From positions 62,001 through 126,000 of the forward strand of contig NZ_BMWA01000002.1 in the NCBI RefSeq assembly GCF_014650995.1: a stretch of 64,000 nucleotides of DNA, in the 5' to 3' direction. Made by a program: the position numbers and the translations under genes. Positions 17,270 to 24,972 of this stretch are shown here, one piece after another. The DNA is from Streptomyces viridiviolaceus (GTDB lineage Bacteria; Actinomycetota; Actinomycetes; Streptomycetales; Streptomycetaceae). The notes below the pieces were generated by a model that made no database searches, was not told where the DNA came from, and worked only from the letters and a program-made list of their open reading frames with translations. Positions within the stretch are counted from its first letter, which is position 1, and every line of letters begins with the position of its first letter.

Positions 17270-17890
17270 ATGGCTACTTCCAACTGGGCGGCCGCCTCCG
17301 CCCAGACGGGCTCGCGCCGGCGTGGTGCGGTGCTCGAGCGCGCGATCCTCGATGCCGCGCTGGAGCAACTCGGCACCGTCGGCTGGAACGGCCTGACGAT
17401 GGAGGGGGTGGCCGCCGGCGCGCAGACGGGCAAGGCGGCGGTCTACCGTCGCTGGCCGTCCAAGGAGGACCTCGTCGCGGACGCGCTGCGGTCCGGCCTG
17501 CCGCGCTTCGACACGGTGCCCGACCTCGGGAGCGTGCGCGAGGACCTTCTCGCGCTGTGCCGACGGGCGCGCGACGCCATGTTCTCCCGCCCTGGTTTCG
17601 CCTTGCGATCGGTCATTCACGAATGCGACGACATGCAGGCGGAGCGCTTCCATGCCGTGATCTTCGACGGGGTCGTCGAGCCGACCATCAGGATGCTCCG
17701 TGAGGTCATCACCCGCGGAATCGAGCGGGGAGAGGTGCGCAGCGACGCAGCGAACGGCTATGTCTTCGACGTCGTCCCGGCGATGATGATGTATCGCTCG
17801 AAGATGTGCGGAAGCGAATGGACTGACCCGGAGCTCGAGGAGATGATCGACCGGCTGATGGTTCCGTTGCTGCGGCCCGACCACGGCTGA
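17270..17890 (+). CDS. TetR-family transcriptional regulator
   Basis: A 206-residue one-domain-plus-ligand-domain repressor. The N-terminal helix-turn-helix reads RGAVLERAILDAALEQLG, LTMEGVAAGAQTGKAAVYRRW, PSKEDLV. The C-terminal domain (about residues 80-206) matches the TetR_C_11-like group. ATG 17270 is preceded by TGGAGA; an in-frame GTG 20 codons earlier is less likely. It is divergent from the MFS pump, and the twin AGTGAACGC palindromes between them are its probable binding sites, giving autorepression and pump control. Confidence 0.92.
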   Translation: MATSNWAAASAQTGSRRRGAVLERAILDAALEQLGTVGWNGLTMEGVAAGAQTGKAAVYRRWPSKEDLVADALRSGLPRFDTVPDLGSVREDLLALCRRARDAMFSRPGFALRSVIHECDDMQAERFHAVIFDGVVEPTIRMLREVITRGIERGEVRSDAANGYVFDVVPAMMMYRSKMCGSEWTDPELEEMIDRLMVPLLRPDHG

Positions 17891-17971
17891 CCCTGCGACG
17901 CAGGAAGCCTCGGCGCTGGTCGGGGACCGGGGTGTCGCAAGAGGATCAGGGCGGCGTACGCTAAGGGCGCC

Positions 17972-18673
17972 ATGCCGTACGAACCACCCACTCACACCGT
18001 CGAGCGCTCTCTTCGCGCCACGACCGGAGCGAAGATCATTGCCGGTGTCGACGAGGTGGGGCGAGGCGCCTGGGCCGGCCCGGTCACCGTCTGCGCGGCG
18101 ATCACCGGACTGCGCCGGCCGCCGGCGGGCCTCACCGACTCCAAGCTGCTCACCGTCAAGCGACGCACCGAGCTCGCCGCGGAACTGCAGCAGTGGGTGA
18201 CGTCGTACGCCCTCGGGCACGCCTCGCCGGAGGAGATCGACGATCTGGGGATGACCGCAGCGCTGCGACTGGCGGCGGTGCGTGCTCTGGAGACTCTGCC
18301 GGTCCGCCCCGATGCCGTCATTCTCGACGGCAAGCACGACTACCTCGGGGCGCCGTGGAAGGTCCGCACGGTGATCAAGGGCGACCGGTCGTGCGTGGCG
18401 GTCGCTGCCGCCTCGGTGCTCGCCAAGGTTCAGCGCGACAAAATGATGGCCGAACTGGGTATCGACCATGCAGACTTCGGTTTTGCAGACAACGCCGGGT
18501 ATCCGTCGCCCGTGCACAAGGCCGCACTGGAGGTTCGGGGCCCCACCCCGTACCACCGGCTGTCGTGGGCGTATCTTGATGCGCTGCCCCAGTGGCGGCA
18601 CCTCAAGAAGGCCCGCAGCTGGGCGGAGGGAAGCGTTCCGGAAATCGAGGGTCAGCTCGGCTTCGATTTCTGA
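17972..18673 (+). CDS. rnhB: Ribonuclease HII
   Basis: A 233-residue RNase HII that removes ribonucleotides from DNA:RNA hybrids and misincorporated rNMPs. The active site is visible: [14 protein letters not shown] near residue 26 (Asp, Glu), LDGKHDY near 113 (Asp), and the late Asp in [18 protein letters not shown] -10-like element ends nine bases before the ATG. Slightly longer N-terminus than the enterobacterial enzyme. Downstream gene begins 68 bp later. Confidence 0.95.
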   Translation: MPYEPPTHTVERSLRATTGAKIIAGVDEVGRGAWAGPVTVCAAITGLRRPPAGLTDSKLLTVKRRTELAAELQQWVTSYALGHASPEEIDDLGMTAALRLAAVRALETLPVRPDAVILDGKHDYLGAPWKVRTVIKGDRSCVAVAAASVLAKVQRDKMMAELGIDHADFGFADNAGYPSPVHKAALEVRGPTPYHRLSWAYLDALPQWRHLKKARSWAEGSVPEIEGQLGFDF

Positions 18674-18741
18674 CGGTTCCGTTCGCGCACATGTGCCACC
18701 CGCCGACGCGAGCCGCACCAATGTTTGATAAATATCAGCTC

Positions 18742-19374
18742 ATGCCTCTCATTCCCGAGGAGCCTCAGATTCACGAGAGTGCCCAGGGTCCCCGCGCCAC
18801 GCCGGCCAGCGGCCGCACCGCGCCGACCCCTCGCCCCGTACCCGGCCCCCGTCCCGCGGCTCCGCCGCGCCCCGGTCGTCCCGGCCCGTCCCGGCCGGCG
18901 CCGCCGGTGCAACGTACGTCGCGTGACGCTGCCCCGGCCGAACCCGGACCGTCGGGTCCGGCCGCTCCTGCCGCTGCTGCGGGCACCCCGCAGATCCAGC
19001 TGATCCCGGCCTCCCCCGAAGGCGCGCTCGATGCCGCCGAGGAAGCCGTGGACCTGCTGCTGGACTCGGGGCGCGCCCCGGGCGACGTGCTGGTGATCAC
19101 CACCGGTGACCCGCATCCGTGGGCCACGCACGAGCTGTCCTTCGGCGATGCCGCCTACTGGGCGCAGCACGACGCGGGTGACGACGTCTTCTACGCGGAC
19201 GCCGCCGTCGCGGAGCGCGCCGCCTCGCGGTCCGTGGTCGTGGTCGCGCTCAACGGTGGTTCCGAAGACGCTGCCGTCACTGCCTTGTCCCTGGCTCACT
19301 CCCGGGCCGGCGCCCTGCTGATCGTCTGCGGCGACCCGCAGCGGATCAACTCGGTGCTGGGCGCGGGCGTCTGA
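18742..19374 (+). CDS. Hypothetical protein, Pro-rich N-terminus
   Basis: A 210-residue protein of unknown function. Residues 1-85 are Pro/Ala/Arg-rich and probably disordered. Residues ~90-210 form a compact alpha/beta-looking domain: IQLIPASPEGALDAAEEAVD, PGDVLVITTGDPHPW, AAYWAQHDAGDDVFYADAA, VVVVALNGG, ALLIVCGDPQRIN. That arrangement resembles the C-terminal 2A-type region of UvrD-like helicases (a strand-loop set without Walker motifs), a guess only. Start ATG 18742 chosen over ATG 18721 because the intervening GATAAATATC is AT-rich and may be promoter. It follows rnhB. Confidence 0.6.
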   Translation: MPLIPEEPQIHESAQGPRATPASGRTAPTPRPVPGPRPAAPPRPGRPGPSRPAPPVQRTSRDAAPAEPGPSGPAAPAAAAGTPQIQLIPASPEGALDAAEEAVDLLLDSGRAPGDVLVITTGDPHPWATHELSFGDAAYWAQHDAGDDVFYADAAVAERAASRSVVVVALNGGSEDAAVTALSLAHSRAGALLIVCGDPQRINSVLGAGV

Positions 19375-19675
19375 GCAGGCTCCGTCGCGCCCGGCGAACG
19401 CCGGGGTGACGTGGGGGCGCCGTGTCGGCATCCGCACGGTGACGGCTGTGACGTGCCCCGGCAGCCGCAGTGCTCCGGGGCAGGAAGCCCCGTCCCCTTG
19501 GTGCCGGGCCGTCGCATGACGTCGTCGGGCGGTAGCCGTTGCGCGTCCGATGGCCTCGGCGGCGTCTGGGGGCTCTTCCTGTGCGCCGTACGACAGATAC
19601 GTGCTGCGGAGCCGGTGCGGAGCGCGCTGTCGAGGGTGGAGGGGACGCGAGGCCGGGTACTGGGCCCGTGGTCGC
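19375..19675. other. Intergenic between convergent unknown genes
   Basis: No gene seen. A GAAC-tetraloop hairpin and a second GC-rich inverted repeat (CCCCGG/CCGGGG around 19456-19485) make this a terminator region. Confidence 0.45.
19390..19405. terminator. Hairpin terminator candidate
   Basis: CCCGGC-GAAC-GCCGGG, six-bp stem, 16 bp after the stop of the Pro-rich protein gene. Confidence 0.45.
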
Positions 19676-20287
19676 TCAGCGGGCCGCCGCGCGGCGCAGG
19701 ACGTCCGAGGCGACGCCACCCGTGCGTGGCGGTGGAGGCGGTGCCTCCGACATGGCGAACGGTTCCGGTGCCGACACCGTGTTGGGCCGGCGCCCGCCTC
19801 GGCCCTCGCCGAGGACCTGCCAGCCGTCACGGGTCAGCGTGATGTAGGCCCCGCAGCGCAGCCCGTGGAGGGTGCACGCGTCGCGCAGCCCCCACATCCA
19901 CGCGCCGTCCTCCTCCGTCCAACGCGCGTCGCCCTCCCGGCAGTAGACCAGCACGGCGGTGCGCACGGGAGTGCGGCGCCGCAGGTCGTGCGGGATGACC
20001 CGGCGGAGTTGGGCGAGCAGCACGTTGCGGAACATCCACCCGTCGGCCGGGGCGGGCCGACTGGTGAACGAGGCGCTCGCGCGCAGCCGTTCATCAGGAT
20101 CGAGCACGGCCACGATCGCCGTCGCGGGCTTGGGGTCGTGCCGGGAGTGCAGTCCGCTGACGACCTCGCGGGGATTGCGCAGCAGCGGGATCCCGGCGGC
20201 GGCCCATTCCGCGGGTTCGAGCAAGCGAGTGGCGGAAGCGGCGGACGACAACGATGCCGCCGAGGACGGAGCGAATCCGAAGGTCAC
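19676..20287 (-). CDS. Hypothetical protein
   Basis: A 203-residue protein with no family that I recognise. The central part (LLRNPREVVSGLHSRHDPKPATAIVAVLDPDERLRASASF; ...ALRRVIPHDLRRRTPVRTAVLVYCREGDARWTEEDGAWMWGLRDACTLHGL) looks like a folded alpha/beta domain, followed by GAYITLTRDGWQVLGEGRGGRRP and a Pro-rich tail. Start GTG 20287 is well supported by GGGAGG immediately upstream; the open frame extends further upstream but without a site. It lies downstream of the RecQ-like gene on the same strand (316-bp gap). Conserved position in Streptomyces is suspected from memory. Confidence 0.6.
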   Translation of the reverse strand: MTFGFAPSSAASLSSAASATRLLEPAEWAAAGIPLLRNPREVVSGLHSRHDPKPATAIVAVLDPDERLRASASFTSRPAPADGWMFRNVLLAQLRRVIPHDLRRRTPVRTAVLVYCREGDARWTEEDGAWMWGLRDACTLHGLRCGAYITLTRDGWQVLGEGRGGRRPNTVSAPEPFAMSEAPPPPPRTGGVASDVLRRAAAR

Positions 20288-20603
20288 GTTCCTCCCTTCG
20301 GCTACGCGCCCATACTGCGGGCGGGGTCGGATTCGGGGAGCGCGCACCGCAGTGAAGCCCTGCCGGATCACGGACGAGCCGTGCGGGGAGCGGACCTCAA
20401 TTCTTCCTGTCGAACTTGGATGCGGCAACGAGCAATTGGGACCGACGACCGTTATCAGCCGATGCGCGTTCTATATCCCTACCCAGGGCTTCGCCGAGTG
20501 AAGCCCCGGGGTTGCGCCCGGCAGGCGCGTTCACCGCGCGGGGCACTCCAGCGAGGCGCCGAGGGTGAGTGCTTCACCCGGGGACGTGAGCCGCCGGGCG
20601 GGA
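20288..20603. other. Intergenic downstream of the RecQ-like gene
   Basis: No gene seen. It contains the recQ-side hairpin at 20486-20506 and presumably the promoter of the 203-residue gene in the AT-richer stretch 20430-20480 (GTTATCAGCC, TTCTATATCC). Confidence 0.4.
20486..20506 (-). terminator. Hairpin after the RecQ-like gene
   Basis: GGGCTTC/GAAGCCC, 7-bp perfect stem with a 7-base loop, about 100 bp past the stop codon on the minus strand. Confidence 0.5.
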
Positions 20604-22769
20604 TCAGCCCTGTACGGCCAGGACCAGGGGCAACACTCCCTGGGCGCCCGCGCGGCGGAGCATGCGGGCAGCAACCGCGAGAGTCCAGCCGGTTTCGGTG
20701 TAGTCGTCCACGAGAAGCACCGGACCCTTCAGACCGGCGAGCTCGGCGGCGAGGGCGGGCGGCACCACGAGTGTGCCGTCGAGTGCCTTGAGGCGCTGGG
20801 CGCTGTTGCTGCGGGACACCCGGGCGGCCTCGCCCGAGTAATCGATCGAACCGAGCAGGGGAAGCCGCCCGACCTCTGCGATGCGCGCACCGAGCGTGTG
20901 GATCAGCTGTGGCCGGGTGCGCGAGGCCACGGTCACCACGCCGACGGGACGCGGAGGGGCGTCCGGCGCGCCCGTGGCCCAGCCGTCGGGGCCCTTCGCC
21001 CAGTCGGCCAGCACGGTGACGACGGCCTTCGCCACATCGTCCGGCACCGGGCCGTCCGGAGCCTGGGCAGCCAGCATCGGCCGCAGCCGGTTGCCCCAGC
21101 CGATGTCCGACAGCCGGCCCAGGGCCCGGCCCGACGCGGCCTGTTCCCCGGCCGGAATGCGCCCCTTGAGTTCGACGCCGATCGCCGGAAGCCCGGTGGG
21201 CCACATGCGGCGCGGCTCCACCTCGACGCCCGCCCTGCCCAGATCGACCCGCGCGGCGTCGAGCGCGGCGGTGGAGGTGTCCGCGGTGAAGCGCGCGCCC
21301 GCGCAGTTGTCGCAGTGACCGCAGGGCTTGGCGCCTTCGTCGTCCAGCTGACGCTGCAGGAACTCCATCCGGCACGTCGTGGCCGACGCGTAGTCGCGCA
21401 TCGCCTGTTGCTCGGTCTTCCGCTGCCGCGCCACCCAGGCGTACCGCTCCGCGTCGTAGGTCCACGGCTGCCCGGTCGCGATCCAGCCGCCCTTGACCCG
21501 TTTCACCGCTCCGTCCACGTCGAGGACCTTGAGCATGGTCTCCAGGCGGGAGCGCCGCAGCTCCACCAGGGGCTCCAGGGCCGGCAGGGACAGGGGCTTC
21601 TCCGCGCGCGCGAGAATGTCCAGGGTGCGGCGCACCAGGTCTTCCGCCGGGAAGGCCAGAGAGGCGAAGTACTCCCAGATGGCCTCGTCCTCCTTCCCCG
21701 GCAGCAGGAGCACCTCGGCGTGCTCGACACCGCGTCCCGCGCGACCGACCTGCTGGTAGTACGCGATGGGTGAGGACGGCGAGCCCAGGTGCACCACGAA
21801 TCCCAGGTCGGGCTTGTCGAAGCCCATGCCCAGGGCCGAGGTGGCGACCAGTGCCTTGACCCGGTTGGCGAGCAGATCCTCCTCGGCCTGCTGCCGGTCG
21901 GCGTTCTCCGTCTTGCCGGTGTAGGAGGCGACGGTGTGACCGCGCTGCCTCAAGAAGGCCGTGACCTCCTCGGCCGCGGCCACGGTGAGGGTGTAGACGA
22001 TCCCGGAACCCGGCAGCTCTTCCAGGTGGTCGGCGAGCCAGGCCATCCGGTGAGCGGCGTCGGGCAGTCGCAGCACCCCCAGGCTCAGGCTGTCCCTGTC
22101 CAGCGGGCCGCGCAGGACCAGCGCGTCCGATGTGCCCCCGGTGCCGAGCTGCTCCGCGATGTCGGCGGTCACGCGCGCGTTGGCGGTGGCGGTCGTCGCC
22201 AGTACCGGCACTCCGGGCGGGAGGTCGGTGAGCATCGTGCGCAGCCGCCGGTAGTCCGGACGGAAGTCGTGACCCCAGTCCGAAATGCAGTGTGCCTCGT
22301 CCACCACGAGCAGGCCGGTCGCGGCGGCGAGCTTGGGCAGCACCTGATCACGGAAGTCCGGGTTGTTGAGCCGCTCGGGGCTCACCAGGAGGACGTCGAC
22401 CTCGCCGGTGGCGATCTCGCCCTGGATGGCGTCCCAGTCCTCGGTGTTGGAGGAGTTGATGGTCCGCGCGTGAATGCCGGCCCGGGCCGCGGCATCCACC
22501 TGGTTGCGCATCAGCGCGAGCAACGGGGAGACGATGACGGTGGGGCCGCTGCCCCTGGCGCGCAGCAACGCGGTCGCCACGAAGTAGACCGCGGACTTGC
22601 CCCATCCCGTGCGCTGGACGACCAGGGCGCGGCGCCGGTCGGCGACCAGCGCCTGGATCGCCCGCCACTGGTCGTCGCGCAGCCGGGCGGTGCCGGATGC
22701 GTCCCCGACGAGACGGGCGAGTACCGCATCGGCGGCTGTCCGGAGATCCGTGTTGCTCGTGTGCTCCAT
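20604..22769 (-). CDS. RecQ-family DNA helicase fused to a phosphoribosyltransferase-like domain
   Basis: A 721-residue protein. Residues ~20-500 are a RecQ helicase: [13 protein letters not shown] (Walker A), [20 protein letters not shown] (DEAH and motif IIa), QQVGRAGRG (motif VI), and a RecQ zinc module [10 protein letters not shown]...PCGHCDNC. The last ~190 residues carry a PRTase-type signature [15 protein letters not shown] near residue 684, the PRPP-binding loop of ComF/purine-PRTase folds, with [17 protein letters not shown] earlier. Such fusions occur in actinobacteria; the PRTase role is unknown. ATG 22769 was taken; ATG 22778 is equally possible. Downstream hairpin at 20486-20506. 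Confidence 0.9.
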   Translation of the reverse strand: MEHTSNTDLRTAADAVLARLVGDASGTARLRDDQWRAIQALVADRRRALVVQRTGWGKSAVYFVATALLRARGSGPTVIVSPLLALMRNQVDAAARAGIHARTINSSNTEDWDAIQGEIATGEVDVLLVSPERLNNPDFRDQVLPKLAAATGLLVVDEAHCISDWGHDFRPDYRRLRTMLTDLPPGVPVLATTATANARVTADIAEQLGTGGTSDALVLRGPLDRDSLSLGVLRLPDAAHRMAWLADHLEELPGSGIVYTLTVAAAEEVTAFLRQRGHTVASYTGKTENADRQQAEEDLLANRVKALVATSALGMGFDKPDLGFVVHLGSPSSPIAYYQQVGRAGRGVEHAEVLLLPGKEDEAIWEYFASLAFPAEDLVRRTLDILARAEKPLSLPALEPLVELRRSRLETMLKVLDVDGAVKRVKGGWIATGQPWTYDAERYAWVARQRKTEQQAMRDYASATTCRMEFLQRQLDDEGAKPCGHCDNCAGARFTADTSTAALDAARVDLGRAGVEVEPRRMWPTGLPAIGVELKGRIPAGEQAASGRALGRLSDIGWGNRLRPMLAAQAPDGPVPDDVAKAVVTVLADWAKGPDGWATGAPDAPPRPVGVVTVASRTRPQLIHTLGARIAEVGRLPLLGSIDYSGEAARVSRSNSAQRLKALDGTLVVPPALAAELAGLKGPVLLVDDYTETGWTLAVAARMLRRAGAQGVLPLVLAVQG

Positions 22770-23016
22770 GCCCTCCATAGAACAGGACGGGACTGACAGC
22801 CGGGCGGGACGGGGCCGCAAGCCGCCGGGTGGACGGGCCCGAAGCCGTGGAGGGCGGATCGGTGGGTGGGGCGTCTGCCGGGAGGTTTGGCAGCCTCTGC
22901 CAGGAGGAACGGGCTGTCGCCCGGGAGGCGCGGCATGGGCGACCGGGGTGGCGGCGCGGGCACGGTGGGCGGGAGGCGGCGGGCAGTGACGCGTTCATGC
23001 TCGGACTTATCCACAG

Positions 23017-23025
23017 GGCAAAGCG
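23017..23025 (+). promoter_or_regulatory. DnaA box TTATCCACA
   Basis: An exact copy of the 9-mer consensus TTATCCACA, located six bases before TAAAAT (23032-23037), so it occupies the space expected between -35 and -10 of the DUF4192 promoter. With six A/T positions it is improbable by chance in this GC-rich DNA. Confidence 0.6.
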
Positions 23026-23031
23026 GAACCT

Positions 23032-23037
23032 TAAAAT
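23032..23037 (+). promoter_or_regulatory. -10 element TAAAAT of the DUF4192 gene
   Basis: TAAAAT ends 18 bp before ATG 23056, giving a short leader of roughly 11 nt. Confidence 0.5.
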
Positions 23038-23055
23038 CCGCGAGATCGTCGGGCC

Positions 23056-24603
23056 ATGACGAACCACAGCGAAACGACTGGATCCTCCGAGAACGGCGAC
23101 ATCACCGGGCGCGCCAGGCCGACGCGGGCCGCCCGGACCTCGTACGACGATCGTGGCGACGAGCACCAGGTCACTCTGCGCACCCCGGCCGAACTGGCCG
23201 ATGCCCTGCCCTACCTGCTCGGCCACCGCCCCGAGGACAGCATCGTCCTGGTCGCCCTGCACGACCGGGACGGACGGGGCCGTTTCGGCGGCCGGGCCCG
23301 TCTCGGCATTCCCACGCACACGGAGGACTGGGCAGGCGCGGCCCGCCAATTGGTCCACGGTCTGGTGTCCGGCAGCGAGCGCCGGGGCGCCCGGCCCGAG
23401 CGGATGGTCGCCTACGTCTGCCAGGAGCCGTCGCCGGGCGAGTCCGGCCGGCAGGTGATGGAGCGACTGAGGCCGCTGGCGCAGAAACTGCGCATCGAGT
23501 GCGGTGCCCGCGACGTACCGGTGGTCGAGGCCTTGTGCATCTCGGACGGCCGCTTCTGGTCGTACTGCTGTGACGACGACGCCTGCTGCCCGGCCGAGGG
23601 AGTCCCGATGGCGCTGCCGGGCACGTCCGTGCTGGCCGCCGCGGCCACCTACGCCGGCATCCAGGTGCGCGGCTCGCTGCGGGAGCTGAGGGCCAGGCTG
23701 CTTCCCTGGGAGAACTCGGCCGCCCTCGAACAAGAGGTCGCGCTCGACGCGGCCGGCATGACGCTGGTCTCCAGGATCCTGGACGAGGGCAGCCGCGCGG
23801 AGGTGGCCGAGGAGACGCTGGACCTGGCGAAACTGATCATGGATCGCTTCGCGGACGCCCCGCCCGTGTCCGGTTCGATCATGGCCGATCTGCGAGACGA
23901 CCAACTGCTGGGACACGACGAGGCCGCGCGGCTGATCCTGGGCCTGCAGGACCGCACGACCCGCGACCGCGCGGCCGAGTGGATGGAGGGCACCGAGGCA
24001 GGCTCCGCCCTTCGTCTCTGGCGGGCCCTGGCCCGACGCTGCGTCGGACCGTACAGCGAACACGCGGCCGCCCCCCTCACGCTCGCGGGGTGGGTCGCCT
24101 GGTCCACAGGGGACGAACTGGAGGCCCGCGAGGCACTGGCCATGGCCCTGGGCGCCGACCCCGACTATCTCTTCGCCCGCCTCCTGCACCAGGCGTGCAA
24201 CGAGGGCCTCGATCCGGAATCGATCCGACGCTGCCTGCGGGCGGAGCGAGGGGGACGCGGACGCACGGACGCCGCTGTACCGGACGGTGGTGAGGTCGCC
24301 GACGGGCCGGCGGACCGCCGGCAGTCCGAGCCCACGCCCGCTGCGGCGGCCACCCCCGGCCGTCGGCGGCGCCTTCGCTCCACCGTGTCCGGGGACGGAG
24401 TCCGTCGCCGTGTGCGGACCCCAGGCCGTGAGCCGGGCGCCAAGGTCGTTCGTCCCCGCACCCCGGGCGGCGGCCAGCGCCCCGGGGACACGTCGACGAG
24501 CCGTGTGCGTCCGCGAGCCTCCGGAGGGGGAGCGGTGGGCCGTCGGGGCTCAGGTCCGGAAGACGCGCGTGCGGGAGAACACGGAACCGGGGCAGCGGGC
24601 TGA
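23056..24603 (+). CDS. DUF4192 family protein
   Basis: A 515-residue actinobacterial protein. Residues ~33-400 match DUF4192: VTLRTPAELADALPYLLGHRPEDSIVLVAL at the start, MVAYVCQEP, ALCISDGRFWSYCC, and DDACCPAEGVPM. The cysteine cluster (YCCDDDACC, about residues 171-179) is a notable conserved-looking feature. The C-terminal ~110 residues are a highly basic Arg/Gly/Pro-rich tail that could bind nucleic acid. Function is unknown. A DnaA box in the promoter hints at a link to replication or DnaA-controlled expression. Divergent from the RecQ fusion. Confidence 0.8.
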   Translation: MTNHSETTGSSENGDITGRARPTRAARTSYDDRGDEHQVTLRTPAELADALPYLLGHRPEDSIVLVALHDRDGRGRFGGRARLGIPTHTEDWAGAARQLVHGLVSGSERRGARPERMVAYVCQEPSPGESGRQVMERLRPLAQKLRIECGARDVPVVEALCISDGRFWSYCCDDDACCPAEGVPMALPGTSVLAAAATYAGIQVRGSLRELRARLLPWENSAALEQEVALDAAGMTLVSRILDEGSRAEVAEETLDLAKLIMDRFADAPPVSGSIMADLRDDQLLGHDEAARLILGLQDRTTRDRAAEWMEGTEAGSALRLWRALARRCVGPYSEHAAAPLTLAGWVAWSTGDELEAREALAMALGADPDYLFARLLHQACNEGLDPESIRRCLRAERGGRGRTDAAVPDGGEVADGPADRRQSEPTPAAAATPGRRRRLRSTVSGDGVRRRVRTPGREPGAKVVRPRTPGGGQRPGDTSTSRVRPRASGGGAVGRRGSGPEDARAGEHGTGAAG

Positions 24604-24972
24604 CCGATCCGGCACGGCGCTCGGCACCGCCGGGTCGCCGGCGATCACCGGACCAGGGGAAGTCGTCCACGGGCGTCGGACGTCGAGCTGGGCCTGGCGG
24701 GCCCCGGTCCGTGCGCCCAGCCGCGAGGGCGACATGAGGAGCAGAGGCGCCGCCACCTTCGGGACCGGGCGTCCTCGGCCCGTGCCCCTTTCTCGGCTGC
24801 CGACGTCTCCTGGGGCCATGAGGCCGCCGGGGCGTGACCCGGAGGACGCCCGCTGCGTTCACCTGAGTGGCGTAACGCCGGGACCGGCCGATATGCCCCG
24901 CATCCGTTCCACCGAACCCTCACACGGCGCCGTAGAAGCCCGAGGCACACCGAGCGTAGAGGAAGCCCTCCC
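24604..24972. other. Intergenic upstream of the debranching-like gene
   Basis: No gene recognised; open frames across it are shadows with atypical composition. It ends with AGAGGAAG, the ribosome-binding site of the next gene. Confidence 0.4.

Larger units (their letters stand above)
22770..23055. other. Divergent promoter region, RecQ-like / DUF4192 genes
   Basis: No gene seen. The right end is AT-rich by local standards and holds a DnaA box and a -10 element for the DUF4192 gene. Confidence 0.5.
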
